Assembly: GCF_001591045.1 (NCBI RefSeq)
Contig: NZ_BCUA01000012.1
Location: forward strand, 1-64,000
Origin: Sphingopyxis granuli NBRC 100800
GTDB lineage: Bacteria > Pseudomonadota > Alphaproteobacteria > Sphingomonadales > Sphingomonadaceae
Direction: 5' to 3'
DNA: 64,000 nt
Position 1 is the stretch's first letter, and each line of letters opens with the position of its first letter. The notes beneath the pieces were generated by a model, which saw only the letters and a program-made list of their open reading frames with translations, was not told the DNA's origin and searched no databases. Below, piece by piece: positions 53,188 to 62,557 of this stretch. A program made the position numbers and the translations under genes.

Positions 53188-54468
53188 TCAGGTGATGGGT
53201 GTCAGCCGCGTGACCCCACCCATGTAAGGCAACAGCGCCGCGGGAATATCGACGCTGCCGTCCTCCTGCTGATAATTTTCGAGGATCGCGACCAGCGTGC
53301 GCCCGACCGCCAGCCCCGAGCCGTTGAGCGTGTGGACGAACTCGTTGCCCTTCGCGCCCTCGCGGCGAAAGCGGGTGTTCATGCGCCGCGCCTGGAAATC
53401 GCCGCAGTTGGAACAGCTCGAAATCTCGCGGTAGGCGCCCTGGCCGGGCAGCCACACTTCGAGGTCATAGGTCTTGCGCGCCGAAAAGCCCATGTCGCCT
53501 GCGCACAGCAGCATCCGGCGATAGGGCAGCTCGAGCGCCTCGAGGATCGCCTCGGCGGCGCGCGTCTTGCGTTCGAGTTCGGCGTCGCTGTCCTCCGGGC
53601 GGGTGACCGACACCAGCTCGACCTTCCAGAACTGGTGCTGGCGGATATAGCCGCGCGTGTCGCGCCCCGCCGCGCCCGCCTCCGACCGGAAGCAGGGGGT
53701 GAGGGCGGTCATGCGCAGCGGCAGGTCGGCCTCGGGCAATATCTCCTCGCGCACCGCGTTCGTCAGGCTCATCTCCGACGTCGAGATCAGCCAGCGGCCA
53801 TCGGTGGTCTGGAACAGGTCCTCGCGGAACTTGGGAAGCTGCGCGGTGCCGAACGCCGCTTCGTCGCGCACCAGCAGCGGCGTCGCGCATTCGCGATAAC
53901 CCGCCTCGCCGGTCTGCCGGTCGAGCATATACTGGCCGAGCGCGCGTTCGAGCCGCGCCATCGACCCTTTCAGAAAGGCGAAGCGGGCGCCCGACATCCG
54001 CGCCGCAGTCTCGAAATCGAGGCCGAGCGCGGGGGCGAAATCGGCATGCTCGCGCGGCGTGAAGGCGAAGGTGCGCGGGGTGCCCCACCGCGAAATCTCG
54101 ACATTGCCTTCTTCGTCCTCGCCCTCCGGAACGTCGGCGGCGGGCAGGTTGGGAAGCGCGGCGAGGCTGTCCTGCAATGCAGCAAGCTGCGCGCGCTCGG
54201 CGGCTTCCTGTTCGGGGAGCGACTGCTTCAGCGCCGCGACCTCTGCCTTCAGCGTTTCGGCGGTGGCCGTGTCGCCCTGCGCCATCGCCTGGCCGATCGC
54301 CTTCGACGCCTCGTTGCGGCGCGCGAGCGCGGCCTGCATGTCGGTCTGCAACGCGCGCAGCGCGGCGTCGGCGGCCAGGATGGTTTCGGACAGGGGGGCA
54401 AGGCCGCGGCGCGCGAGGCCCGCGTCGAACGCGGCGGGGTCGTCCCGGATCAGGCGGATATCGTGCAT
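53188..54468 (-). CDS. serS: seryl-tRNA synthetase
   Basis: A 426-residue class II aminoacyl-tRNA synthetase. The N-terminal coiled-coil arm (about 30-105) binds the long variable arm of tRNA-Ser. The catalytic core has motif 2 ([20 protein letters not shown]) and motif 3 ([18 protein letters not shown]). Start at 54468 ([11 protein letters not shown]) agrees with the family N-terminus; an upstream in-frame extension to 54609 is not supported. Confidence 0.95.
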   Translation of the reverse strand: MHDIRLIRDDPAAFDAGLARRGLAPLSETILAADAALRALQTDMQAALARRNEASKAIGQAMAQGDTATAETLKAEVAALKQSLPEQEAAERAQLAALQDSLAALPNLPAADVPEGEDEEGNVEISRWGTPRTFAFTPREHADFAPALGLDFETAARMSGARFAFLKGSMARLERALGQYMLDRQTGEAGYRECATPLLVRDEAAFGTAQLPKFREDLFQTTDGRWLISTSEMSLTNAVREEILPEADLPLRMTALTPCFRSEAGAAGRDTRGYIRQHQFWKVELVSVTRPEDSDAELERKTRAAEAILEALELPYRRMLLCAGDMGFSARKTYDLEVWLPGQGAYREISSCSNCGDFQARRMNTRFRREGAKGNEFVHTLNGSGLAVGRTLVAILENYQQEDGSVDIPAALLPYMGGVTRLTPIT

Positions 54469-54573
54469 GGCCGCGCTATGGCGGCGCGGAGCGGGCGGTG
54501 CAAGCCCGTGTTCGCCCCTCCGCTCGCAATGACGACGCGGGGCGATCCCGGGGCCGAAATCATGACCGCCACG

Positions 54574-54604
54574 AAAAAGGGGGCCGCCCCAAGGGACGGC
54601 CCCC
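54574..54604 (-). terminator. intrinsic terminator of the Ser-rich protein gene
   Basis: On the minus strand GGGGGCCG...CGGCCCCC forms a long GC-rich stem (one mismatch inside) directly followed by TTTTT. It lies about 45 bp beyond the stop codon at 54649, a textbook Rho-independent terminator. Confidence 0.75.
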
Positions 54605-54648
54605 ATCATTCGGCATCCGGCGCGAGGCCGTCTGCCGCCAGTGGCCCG

Positions 54649-56001
54649 TTACGCCGCTTCGCTGTCGTCGCCGTCGCGGTTGGCCGCACGGCGGCGCATC
54701 ACCAGCGCCGCGGCGGCGGCGCCGAACAGCAGCATCATCGGCGGTGCCGGCACCGGGGTCGGATCGCCCGACGACCCGCTGCTCGTGCTGCCGCCCGAAC
54801 TCGACGAAGACGAGGAGCTCGAAGAAGAGGAACTGCTCGACGACGACGAGGAACTGCTGCTCGACGAGGATGACGAGCTGCCCGTCGATCCGCCGAAGCT
54901 GCTGCTGCCGCCCGTCGCGCCAGACGAGGTCGCGCCGCTCGACGAACTGCTGCTCGACGAGGACGACGAGGAGGAAGAACTGCTCGACGACGAGGATGCG
55001 CCGCCGGTCGAGGTCGACGCGCCGCTCGAACCGCTCGACGACGAGGAAGACGACGAAGAGGAGGAACTGCTGCTCGACGAGCTGCTGCCCGAACCGCCCG
55101 AACCGCCCGACGTGCCGCCCCAGCCCGAGCTGCCGTGCGAGCTTCCGCCCTTCGACGAGCTTCCATGCGACGATCCGCCGTGGGACGAACTGCCATGCGA
55201 GCTGCCGCCGCGTGACGACCCGCCGTGCGAGCTTCCGCCCTTCGACGAACTGCCGCCGCCCGACGAGGAGGAACTCGACGACGAGGAGGACGAACTGCTG
55301 CTCGACGAAGAGGAACTGCTGCTGCTCGAAGAGGAGGAACTGACATTGCCCGACGAGGTCGAAACGCCGCCGGTCGAGGTGCTGACCCCGCCCGTCGAGG
55401 TCGAGACGCCACCCGTCGAGGTTGAGACGCCGCCCGTCGAAGTCGAAACGCCGCCGGTCGACGTGCTGACGCCACCCGTCGAGGTCGAGGTGCTGACCCC
55501 GCCAGTCGAAGTGGAAACCCCGCCCGAGGTGCTGCTGGTGGTCGAGCTGAGCCCGCCCGTGGTCGTCGAGGTGATGACGACGCTGCCGCTGCTCCCGCCG
55601 CCGCTGCTGCCGCCGAAGAAACCCCCGAAGAAGCCGCCACCGAAACCGCCGCCGAAGCCGCCGCCGATCACGGTGACTCCGCCGCCGCCACCGCCGCCTT
55701 CGAAGCCGCCGCGCTGCGGGAAGGGCGCATAGGGGATGGGGGGCAGCGGAACCGTCTGCGTCACCACCTGCGTCTGCGGGGTGGCGGTGCGGATGACCCG
55801 CTTCGTCGTGACCACGCGGCGGACGCGCTTCACCGGCTTGCGCGCCACGTGCCGCTTGCGCACCACCTTCTTGGTGCAGCAGTTCTGCACCGTCTGCGCC
55901 TTCGCTCGCGGCACGTCGGCGACCTGCATCGCGCCGGTGCCGATGATCGCGCCGCCGCATGTGCAGGCACAAAGCTTTGCGAGGGCCATTCGGACAGACA
56001 T
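54649..56001 (-). CDS. Ser/Gly-rich low-complexity surface protein with VPxP-type C-terminal sorting signal
   Basis: A 450-residue protein of unknown function. An N-terminal hydrophobic part and a CC motif (NCCTKK) precede a strongly basic stretch (about 44-70, KxVRK/KRVRR patterns). A Gly-rich block follows (about 98-135), then about eight GGVSTST heptads (about 155-215), long serine runs and SSHGG/SSKGG repeats. The end (PTPVPAPPMMLLFGAAAAALVMRRR) has the layout of PEP-CTERM/VPLPA-type sorting signals: short Pro motif, hydrophobic helix, Arg cluster. This suggests an exosortase-processed surface or matrix protein. GAGAG precedes the ATG at 56001. Confidence 0.72.
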   Translation of the reverse strand: MSVRMALAKLCACTCGGAIIGTGAMQVADVPRAKAQTVQNCCTKKVVRKRHVARKPVKRVRRVVTTKRVIRTATPQTQVVTQTVPLPPIPYAPFPQRGGFEGGGGGGGVTVIGGGFGGGFGGGFFGGFFGGSSGGGSSGSVVITSTTTGGLSSTTSSTSGGVSTSTGGVSTSTSTGGVSTSTGGVSTSTGGVSTSTGGVSTSTGGVSTSTGGVSTSSGNVSSSSSSSSSSSSSSSSSSSSSSSSSSSGGGSSSKGGSSHGGSSRGGSSHGSSSHGGSSHGSSSKGGSSHGSSGWGGTSGGSGGSGSSSSSSSSSSSSSSSSSSGSSGASTSTGGASSSSSSSSSSSSSSSSSSSSGATSSGATGGSSSFGGSTGSSSSSSSSSSSSSSSSSSSSSSSSSSSSGGSTSSGSSGDPTPVPAPPMMLLFGAAAAALVMRRRAANRDGDDSEAA

Positions 56002-56414
56002 AGGTTTCTCTCTCTTTTCCCGTTGCAGGTGCCCTCAGCGCTGCCGCCGGCACCGATTGCGCCTTTCACTAAGAGCAAAAGGCCAATGCTTTGTGAACAC
56101 GGCAATTGCGTTAACCGCGTTTGCCTGTCCGAGAGCGGGAAAATGGGATCGAAATCAACTCTAAAGCGCTACTTTGTCCCAAAACAGCACGGATTTTTAC
56201 CGAATCATGTCCATTGGTAAACGGCTGGGCGCTCGAATAGGGTGAGCGCGGTGGGCTTGCGGAGAGCATCGGACCGGTTCAGCGGCGCTTCACCCGAGGT
56301 CGCCTATCGGTCCTTGGCGCTTGTGTCCCAACCTGCGGCTGGTTATAGGCGCGGCGCATTCCTTGGACCGCCATTTCGGCGGCAAGGCGACAGGAAAGGA
56401 CGCGAGAGCCCCTT
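56002..56414. other. non-coding gap between the Ser-rich protein gene and dksA
   Basis: About 410 bases between divergent genes with no convincing frame; it is noticeably AT-richer than its surroundings around 56080-56220. Besides the dksA promoter candidate I see no recognised element. Confidence 0.5.
56320..56348 (+). promoter_or_regulatory. candidate dksA promoter
   Basis: CTTGTG (56320-56325), 17 bases, TTATAG (56343-56348), about 65 bp before the dksA start. Spacing is ideal and the -10 match is fair. Confidence 0.4.
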
Positions 56415-56876
56415 ATGCCGACCAAGATTGCCGATGTTGGCGCCGACGCCCTCCGCGAAGCCAGGTCCAATCTCGATTCGGATTATGTCCCCAACGAGGA
56501 CGAGCCGTTCATGAACGAACGGCAGCAGGATTATTTCCGCGGCCTCCTGCTCGCCTGGAAGAAGTCGATCCTTTCCGAAGCCGAATCGACGCTGGCGCAT
56601 CTGCAGGACGGTCCGCTGCGCGAGCCCGACCTCGCCGACCGCGCGTCGAGCGAGACCGACTGGGCGATCGAGCTGCGGACCCGCGACCGCCAGCGCAAGC
56701 TGATCGCCAAGATCGACGCCGCGATCCGCCGCATCGACGAAGGCGAATATGGCTATTGCGCGGTCACCGGCGAACCCATCTCGCTCGCGCGGCTTCAGGC
56801 GCGCCCGATCGCGACGATGACGCTGGAAGCGCAGGAGCGCCACGAGCGCAACGAGCGCATTTCGCGCGAGGATTGA
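56415..56876 (+). CDS. dksA: DksA-family RNA polymerase-binding regulator, reduced zinc finger
   Basis: A 153-residue DksA. The coiled coil (about 40-105), whose DxxDxA tip PDLADRASSE enters the polymerase secondary channel, leads into the globular end GYCAVTGEPISLARLQARP. It works with ppGpp in the stringent response. Only one of the four zinc-binding cysteines of E. coli DksA is kept (C in GYCAVTG), as reported for some alphaproteobacterial DksA proteins that do not depend on zinc. Confidence 0.88.
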   Translation: MPTKIADVGADALREARSNLDSDYVPNEDEPFMNERQQDYFRGLLLAWKKSILSEAESTLAHLQDGPLREPDLADRASSETDWAIELRTRDRQRKLIAKIDAAIRRIDEGEYGYCAVTGEPISLARLQARPIATMTLEAQERHERNERISRED

Positions 56877-56969
56877 TCGCGGCCGGCCCGGAAGGCGCCG
56901 GCGCCATTTACAATATCGCAAGGGCTGCTGCCTAGATTCGTCCCCTGAATCGAAGGGGGAACGGGTCGC

Positions 56970-57362
56970 ATGGAATCCCACGAACACACATCGGTCGACG
57001 AGGAAGTGGCGGCGCTGTCGCGAAGCGCCGACCGCGACAGCCTGTTCATGCAGGCGCGGCTGCAACTCGCGGGGGCGACCGACACGGTGCTCGTCCGCGT
57101 CCGCAACCTGTCGGCGGGCGGCATGCTCGCCGAGGTGCAGGGCCGGATCAGGGGGCTTGAACAGGGCGGGGCGGTCGAAGTCGATCTGCGCAACATCGGC
57201 CCGGTGCCGGGGCGGATCGTCTGGATCGGCGACGGCAAGTTCGGCGTCGCGTTCGACCGGCCGGTCGATCCGCAGGCGGTGCGCCGTCAGGTGGTTCGCA
57301 AAATGGAGGTTCCCCCGCACATTTCAGCGCTCAACCGGGGGCCTTTCTACCGCCCGCGCTGA
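56970..57362 (+). CDS. PilZ domain protein
   Basis: A 130-residue protein formed mostly by one PilZ domain, with the R-rich lead (RDSLFMQARL) and the N/DxSxxG element in VRNLSAGGM (about 46-54). PilZ domains bind cyclic di-GMP; the first arginine motif is imperfect here, so binding is likely but not certain. It stands alone downstream of dksA. Confidence 0.75.
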   Translation: MESHEHTSVDEEVAALSRSADRDSLFMQARLQLAGATDTVLVRVRNLSAGGMLAEVQGRIRGLEQGGAVEVDLRNIGPVPGRIVWIGDGKFGVAFDRPVDPQAVRRQVVRKMEVPPHISALNRGPFYRPR

Positions 57363-57412
57363 CGCGCTTCGCGATGGAAGGCATCAGCCGGCGGTAGCAG
57401 TCGGGGGCTCGC

Positions 57413-57571
57413 TCAATCGAACGCGAGCATCTCTTCCTTGATTTTCAGCTTCTGCTTTTTCATCTGCGCCAGCAGGGCCGCATCGGGCGATGGGCGCCGT
57501 TCTTCATTCGCAATTTTCGCGTCGAGGTCCGCGTGACGGGACTTCAGGGCAGAAAGGTGCGATGTGCTCAT
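57413..57571 (-). CDS. DUF465 (YdcH-like) small protein
   Basis: A 52-residue helical protein, MSTSHLSALKSRHADLDAKI..., ending KKQKLKIKEEMLAFD. This is the DUF465/YdcH pattern: a short helical hairpin with SRHxxLD near the start and a KKxKLxxKDE-like second helix. AAGGAGAAGG lies before the ATG at 57571. The family function is unknown. A second, diverged member lies 126 bp away on the other strand. Confidence 0.75.
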   Translation of the reverse strand: MSTSHLSALKSRHADLDAKIANEERRPSPDAALLAQMKKQKLKIKEEMLAFD

Positions 57572-57696
57572 GAGGCCTTCTCCTTTTCGAATCGGGTGGG
57601 CAGGGGCGAGTAGAACATGAATTGCCCCGAAAGTCGTGACGATTCGGCCGGACGGTCCCCGTTGCGGACCAGCGGTGGCCGTGGCAGGAGACGGGC

Positions 57697-57894
57697 GTGA
57701 ATCCGGAAGACATCGCCCAGCGCCTCGAACGGCTTCGGACCGAGCATCGCGACCTCGATGCGGCGATCATCGCGCTCGCCACGGCGACGGTTCCCGACCA
57801 GCTCCAGCTCGCCCGCATGAAGAAGCACAAGCTGCGGCTGCGGGACGAGATCGCATGGTGCGAGGATCAGCTTCTGCCCGACATCATCGCCTGA
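57697..57894 (+). CDS. second DUF465-like small protein
   Basis: A 65-residue protein (MNPEDIAQRLERLRTEHRDL..., then LARMKKHKLRLRDEIAWCED) with the same two-helix DUF465 layout as the gene at 57413 but a longer C-terminus. The GTG start at 57697 is supported by AGGAG eight bases upstream. The head-to-head arrangement of two paralogues suggests old duplication and inversion. Confidence 0.7.
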   Translation: MNPEDIAQRLERLRTEHRDLDAAIIALATATVPDQLQLARMKKHKLRLRDEIAWCEDQLLPDIIA

Positions 57895-57967
57895 TCCGTC
57901 CGGTCGCGCGCCGGAAAGATGGTTAGCGGCGTTGCGGTGCGCGCCGCGACCGTGGCATGGCCGCGCG

Positions 57968-58429
57968 ATGGACGAGCGGCAGTCGGGCATGCGCGGAATC
58001 GGCCGGCCGGTTCATCGCGCGCAGGTCGAAAATCTCTATGTCGAAGCGATGCTGCTCGCCGACGAGGCGCATGCGGCCTTTGCAGCGATGCGCGATCCGG
58101 GCGGCGATGGCCTGCTTCAGGTCGGTCTCGCCTGCGAATCGCTCAAGACGACGGCGCGGCTGATGCATATCATCGCCTGGCTGCTCCACCGCCGCGCGAT
58201 GATCGCCGGCGATCCGGGGGCCGGACCCGACGACAGCGCCGCGCGCATCGGCGATCCCGTCCTGGCCGATTGGTCTGTCTGCGCCCGCTTCGATGCCCCG
58301 GTCGCCCGCGTCGTCATGGCGAGCGAGCGGCTGTTCGAACGCGTTGCCGCGCTCGAGGCGGGCTGGGATGCGCCCGCCGCGCCGACGCCGGTGCACGACA
58401 TGCTGGCGGAGATCGCCGCGCGCCTCTGA
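57968..58429 (+). CDS. rcdA: DUF1465 protein, RcdA-like
   Basis: A 153-residue helical protein of the DUF1465 family, which includes RcdA, an adaptor for ClpXP degradation of the cell-cycle regulator CtrA in Caulobacter. The helix segment NLYVEAMLLADEAHAAF (about 22-38) and the TTARLMHIIAWLLHRRAM segment are family-typical. Start at 57968 is chosen; the ribosome-binding site is weak. The role in CtrA turnover is transferred from the family. Confidence 0.75.
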   Translation: MDERQSGMRGIGRPVHRAQVENLYVEAMLLADEAHAAFAAMRDPGGDGLLQVGLACESLKTTARLMHIIAWLLHRRAMIAGDPGAGPDDSAARIGDPVLADWSVCARFDAPVARVVMASERLFERVAALEAGWDAPAAPTPVHDMLAEIAARL

Positions 58430-58513
58430 CGCGTGCGCATCCTCCCGGTGCGCATAACGCTTGCCTTAAAACCCGCATTTGAAATACTCCTTTGAAAAAA
58501 GGAGAGGTTGGAG

Positions 58514-58975
58514 ATGGACCGTGCGCAAAAACTGGAATTGCTCGATCGCAGCCTGACGCGAGCGGCCGACGCGATCGGCGACATCACGCCGGTGGTGATG
58601 GCGCGCTATTATGCGCGGCACCCCGACGCCGCGGCCAGTTTCGAGCGACACGGAATGGGGCGGACCTCGGCGCTGGAGCACGAGATGGTCGACAACTGCC
58701 TCTATTGCCTGATGTATTGTCTCGAACGCCCGACCGAGATCGAAATATTGCTCGAAAATTCGGTTCCGCATCATCAGTTCACGCTCCAGGTATCGTTCGA
58801 CTGGTATCGCGGGCTGGTCGATGCGACGATCGACGTGATAGCCGAAAGCGTTCCCGCCGATGCCGCCGACGAGCGGCAGGTATGGGACGAGATTCGCAGC
58901 GTGCTGGGCGGCGTCTTCACCGGATGCCGAAGCTTGCTGGCCGGGGCGAATCCGATCGCGGCGGCGAGCGCCTGA
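58514..58975 (+). CDS. globin-like protein
   Basis: A 153-residue all-helical protein. PVVMARYYARHPDAAASFERHG (about 27-48) resembles the A/B-helix part of bacterial globins. PHHQFTLQVSFDWYRGLVDA (about 93-112) aligns with the region that carries the proximal His in flavohaemoglobin-type globins. A single-domain or sensor globin is the best guess, but haem binding is not proven. The ATG at 58514 has an AGGAGAGG about seven bases upstream. Confidence 0.55.
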   Translation: MDRAQKLELLDRSLTRAADAIGDITPVVMARYYARHPDAAASFERHGMGRTSALEHEMVDNCLYCLMYCLERPTEIEILLENSVPHHQFTLQVSFDWYRGLVDATIDVIAESVPADAADERQVWDEIRSVLGGVFTGCRSLLAGANPIAAASA

Positions 58976-58996
58976 AAACCGTTCGCGCGTTTCCGA

Positions 58997-60076
58997 TTAT
59001 CCGGTCCACTCGATCCACGCGCCATGCGGGTGCGAGCGCGCGAGCAGGCGGCCCGCTTCGCCGCCGGGCCAATGGCGCACGACCAGTTCGTGATGATGCG
59101 CGGTGCGGTTGGCTTCGAGCGCGATCCAGGCGAGCGGATGGTCGGGCGTCGCTTCGGCGCCGGCTTCCTCCATCGCGGTCGTCACGCGCATCTGCTGATC
59201 CTCGGGCACATATTGCCAGACGATCGAGTGCATCAGCACGCGCGTCGTGCCCGCGGCCTGCGGCTTTTTCAGTTCAGCCTCGACGAAATCGGCGGCGGAG
59301 GCGCGAACGAGATCCGGTTTCCTTTCGCGCGCCGCAGCAATCGCCGCTTCCATGCGCGCGAAGCGCACCGCATGCTCGGGCCAGATATAGGCCTTGAGCC
59401 GCAGCGCCTGCGCGGGATCGGTCAGGTCGACCGGTGCGACGTCGCATCCCTTCAGGGCCGCGATCTCGATCGGCAGCTGCGGCGGATGGTTTCCCTGCCA
59501 TTCGGGGGTGAAGGCCATGACGCCGGGTCGAGGCCCGACCTGCACGCCGCCCAGATCGTAATGATAACGGTCGATCATCAGGTTGATCCCCGCGCTCGAC
59601 CCGATTTCGAGGCAGTCGAAGCGCGGCGGCAGGCCTTGCTCGGCGAGCCACAGCATCGCTGCGATGAAGTTCGACGACCGCCCCGCCTCGTTGGTTTGCG
59701 GCGGACCGTCGAGCCACGGCAGCAGCGCCGCCTCTTGCCGCTGGACGACTCCGGCGACGATCGCGGCGTCGTTGATGTCGTCGGCATCGGCATAGATGGG
59801 TGCAAGCTCGGGCGCGGCGCCCGACAAGTGCAGCGCATGCAGCCCGCCCGCGGCGCGCAGCGGCAGCGCGTCGGCAAGCGGCGCGCCCTGCCATTCCGCC
59901 ATGCGTCGGGCGAATCCGGTCGCGGGCGCGTCGATCAGCGTCGCGAGCGCCGCGACGATCCGCGCCGTCACGGGGGCGTCGGCGGCGCGGCAATAGGCGA
60001 CCTGGTTCCTGAAGGCGGTGCGCACCGCATCGGCGCCGGTCGCGCCGATGTCGATGAACTCGTAGCGCTCGCTCAT
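58997..60076 (-). CDS. DUF2332 family protein
   Basis: A 359-residue soluble protein of the DUF2332 family, recognisable by [19 protein letters not shown] near the start, the central [22 protein letters not shown] (about 158-180) and a [13 protein letters not shown] segment. The glycine-rich GSSAG stretch resembles a methyltransferase nucleotide loop, so a SAM-dependent reaction is possible but unproven. It is divergent to hisG with a 38-bp gap. Confidence 0.8.
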   Translation of the reverse strand: MSERYEFIDIGATGADAVRTAFRNQVAYCRAADAPVTARIVAALATLIDAPATGFARRMAEWQGAPLADALPLRAAGGLHALHLSGAAPELAPIYADADDINDAAIVAGVVQRQEAALLPWLDGPPQTNEAGRSSNFIAAMLWLAEQGLPPRFDCLEIGSSAGINLMIDRYHYDLGGVQVGPRPGVMAFTPEWQGNHPPQLPIEIAALKGCDVAPVDLTDPAQALRLKAYIWPEHAVRFARMEAAIAAARERKPDLVRASAADFVEAELKKPQAAGTTRVLMHSIVWQYVPEDQQMRVTTAMEEAGAEATPDHPLAWIALEANRTAHHHELVVRHWPGGEAGRLLARSHPHGAWIEWTG

Positions 60077-60114
60077 TGCCCTTTCTCCCGTCGCCGCTTA
60101 TGGGCGCGGTGTTT

Positions 60115-60789
60115 ATGCCCGAACCGATCATCTTTGCCATCCCCAAGGGACGCATCCTCGACGAGGCGCTGCCGCTGCTCGCGCGCGTCGGCATCGAGCC
60201 CGCGGCGGATTTCTTCGACAAGAAGAGCCGCGCGCTGGTGTTCGGGACGAACCAGCCGCATGTCTCGCTGATCCGCGTGCGCGCGTTCGACGTCGCGACC
60301 TTCGTCGCGCACGGCGCGGCACAACTCGGCATCGTCGGGTCCGACGTGATCGACGAGTTCGATTATTCGGAACTTTACGCGCCCGTCGATCTCGGCATCG
60401 GCCACTGCCGCCTGTCGCTCGCCGGGCCGGCGGGCAGTTCGCCGCCGGGTGCCGCCGACTTCGAGGGCGCCAGCCATATCCGCGTCGCGACCAAATATCC
60501 CGCGACGACGCGCCGCTGGTTCGAGGGGCAAGGCATCCAGGCCGAATGCATCAAGCTCAACGGCGCGATGGAGATCGCGCCGAAGCTGGGACTCGCGTCG
60601 CATATCGTCGACCTCGTCTCGACGGGGCGCACGCTGGTCGAGAATGCGCTCGCCGAACAGACGGTGATCAGCGAGGTGTCGGCGCGGCTGATCGTCAACC
60701 GCGCGGCGTTCAAGCTGCGCTCGGCCGAGGTGCCGGCGCTGGTCGAACGGTTCCGCGAGGCCGTGTCGAGTCCCGCCGGAGGAAATTGA
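60115..60789 (+). CDS. hisG: ATP phosphoribosyltransferase catalytic subunit (short form)
   Basis: A 224-residue HisG catalysing the first step of histidine synthesis, ATP + PRPP to phosphoribosyl-[18 protein letters not shown] starts the protein, and [28 protein letters not shown] and the PRPP loop [14 protein letters not shown] are present. It lacks the C-terminal regulatory domain of long HisG, so it needs a HisZ partner, which is not in this window. ATG at 60115 is preferred over 60100. Confidence 0.93.
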   Translation: MPEPIIFAIPKGRILDEALPLLARVGIEPAADFFDKKSRALVFGTNQPHVSLIRVRAFDVATFVAHGAAQLGIVGSDVIDEFDYSELYAPVDLGIGHCRLSLAGPAGSSPPGAADFEGASHIRVATKYPATTRRWFEGQGIQAECIKLNGAMEIAPKLGLASHIVDLVSTGRTLVENALAEQTVISEVSARLIVNRAAFKLRSAEVPALVERFREAVSSPAGGN

Positions 60790-62094
60790 GTGCGACGGCT
60801 CGACGCCTCCGCTCCTGGTTTTCGCGCCGCCTTCGACGCGCTGGTCGACGACCGGCGCGAAAGCGATTCGGGCGTTTCGGCCGACGTGGCCGCGATCGTC
60901 GCGCGGGTGAAGGCGGAAGGCGACGCCGCGCTTGCCGACTATACGCGCCGCTTCGACCGCTTCGACCTCGACGCGAGCGGCTGGAGCATCTCGAAACAGC
61001 AATGCGCCGCCGCCTATGACGCGCTCGCGCCCGGCCTGCGCGCGGCGCTCGACCTCGCGGCGGAGCGCATCCGCGCCTATCACGCGGCGCAGCGCCCGGC
61101 GGACCGCGACTATCGCGACGCGGCGGGCGCGCGGCTCGGCGCGCGCTGGCGCGCGGTCGATGCGGCGGGAGTCTATGTTCCCGGCGGACGCGCCGCTTAT
61201 CCCTCGTCGGTGCTGATGAATATCCTTCCCGCCAAGGTCGCGGGGGTCGAGCGCATCGTGATGGTCACGCCGACACCCGACGGCACGATCAATCCCGTCG
61301 TGATGGCGGCGGCGCATATCGGTGGCGTCGACGAGATATGGCGCGTCGGCGGCGCGCAGGCGGTGGCGGCGCTCGCCTTCGGCACCGACCGTATCGCTCC
61401 GGTCGACGTCGTCACCGGCCCCGGCAACGCCTGGGTCGCCGAGGCGAAGCGCCAGCTTTATGGGCTGGTCGGCATCGACATGGTCGCGGGCCCGAGCGAG
61501 ATCGTCGTCGTCGCCGACGCCCGGAACGACCCGCATGTCATCGCCGCCGACCTGCTCAGCCAGGCCGAGCACGACCCGACGAGCCAGTCGATCCTCTTCA
61601 CCGATAATAATGCTTTCGCCGACGCGGTGGCGGCGGCGGTCGCCACAGTCATCCCGACGCTCGCCACCGCGGGGACGATGGCCGCGAGCTGGGATGCCAA
61701 TGGCGCGATCGTTATCGTGCCGACGCTGGCCGACGCGATCCCCTTGTGCGACCGGCTCGCGCCCGAGCATCTCGAACTCGCGGTCGATGCGGCCGAAGCC
61801 GACGCGCTCTTCGCCAAGGTGCGCCACGCCGGCTCGGTCTTCCTCGGCCGCCAGACGCCCGAAGCGATCGGCGATTATGTCGCCGGCCCCAATCATGTCC
61901 TCCCCACCGGCCGCCGTGCGCGCTTTTCGAGCGGGCTGTCGGTCGCCGACTTCATGAAGCGCACCAGCTTCCTCGCACTCGACGAGGGCGCGCTGGCGGC
62001 GATCGGTCCAGCCGCGGTCGCGCTCGCCGAGGCCGAGGGGCTTCCCGCCCATGCGCTCAGCGTCCAGAACAGACTCGATCAGGCAAAGCCATGA
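60790..62094 (+). CDS. hisD: histidinol dehydrogenase
   Basis: A 434-residue Zn-enzyme that oxidises L-histidinol to histidine in two NAD-dependent steps. Typical segments are VYVPGGRAAYPSSVLMN, WRVGGAQAVAALAFGT, VTGPGNAWVAEAKR and the metal/catalytic APEHLEL and GPNHVLPTG motifs. GTG at 60790 follows the hisG stop with no gap. Confidence 0.95.
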   Translation: MRRLDASAPGFRAAFDALVDDRRESDSGVSADVAAIVARVKAEGDAALADYTRRFDRFDLDASGWSISKQQCAAAYDALAPGLRAALDLAAERIRAYHAAQRPADRDYRDAAGARLGARWRAVDAAGVYVPGGRAAYPSSVLMNILPAKVAGVERIVMVTPTPDGTINPVVMAAAHIGGVDEIWRVGGAQAVAALAFGTDRIAPVDVVTGPGNAWVAEAKRQLYGLVGIDMVAGPSEIVVVADARNDPHVIAADLLSQAEHDPTSQSILFTDNNAFADAVAAAVATVIPTLATAGTMAASWDANGAIVIVPTLADAIPLCDRLAPEHLELAVDAAEADALFAKVRHAGSVFLGRQTPEAIGDYVAGPNHVLPTGRRARFSSGLSVADFMKRTSFLALDEGALAAIGPAAVALAEAEGLPAHALSVQNRLDQAKP

Positions 62095-62543
62095 ACAAAC
62101 GCGCCCAGTCCCGCTCCGCCGCACGGCTCGCCGCCGTGCAGGCGCTCTATCAGCACGAGATGGAGGGCACGCCTACGGCGCAGCTCCTCCATGAATTCCA
62201 CCAGCATCGCATCGGCGCCATCATCGAGGATGCCGAATATGCGGAGGCCGACGTCCCCTTCTTCGACGACATCGTGAAGGGCGCGCTCGCGCGCCAGGCC
62301 GAGGTCGACGCCGCGATCGCCGCGCGGCTGGCGAGCGGCTGGACGCTCGACCGCCTCGACCGCACGATGAAGGCGATCCTGCGCGCCGGCGCCTACGAAC
62401 TGATCGCGCGCGGCGATGTGCCGGTCGGCGCGGTGGTCAGCGAATATGTCGATGTCGCAAAGGCCTTCTTCGACGGGCGCGAGGCGGGGTTCGCCAACGG
62501 TCTGCTCGATGCGATCGGCAAGGATGTGCGGGCGAAGGGGTGA
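62091..62543 (+). CDS. nusB: transcription antitermination factor NusB
   Basis: A 150-residue helical RNA-binding protein that joins NusE on boxA RNA to keep rRNA transcription processive. SAARLAAVQALYQHEM at the start and LDRTMKAILRAGAYEL and VVSEYVDVAKAFFDGREAGFANGLLD near the end are diagnostic. It overlaps hisD by ATGA. Confidence 0.93.
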   Translation: MNKRAQSRSAARLAAVQALYQHEMEGTPTAQLLHEFHQHRIGAIIEDAEYAEADVPFFDDIVKGALARQAEVDAAIAARLASGWTLDRLDRTMKAILRAGAYELIARGDVPVGAVVSEYVDVAKAFFDGREAGFANGLLDAIGKDVRAKG

Positions 62544-62557
62544 ACCGTTCTTTCAGC

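Noticed and set aside
55350-55540. regular short repeats suggesting a CRISPR or tandem DNA repeat
   Set aside because: Unit length is 21 bp without spacers and the repeats translate into GGVSTST heptads, so they are coding repeats.
54641-55732. 363-codon Asp/Glu/Pro-rich frame on the plus strand
   Set aside because: It is the mirror of the Ser/Gly repeat gene; the acidic and Val-Glu-Thr-Pro patterns arise from the repeat codons read backwards. The minus-strand frame has a ribosome-binding site, sorting signal and terminator.
56080-56220. CtrA-type TTAA box or small RNA in the AT-richer gap before dksA
   Set aside because: A single GTTAACC is present but the second half of the CtrA motif is missing, and no clear RNA fold with terminator was found.
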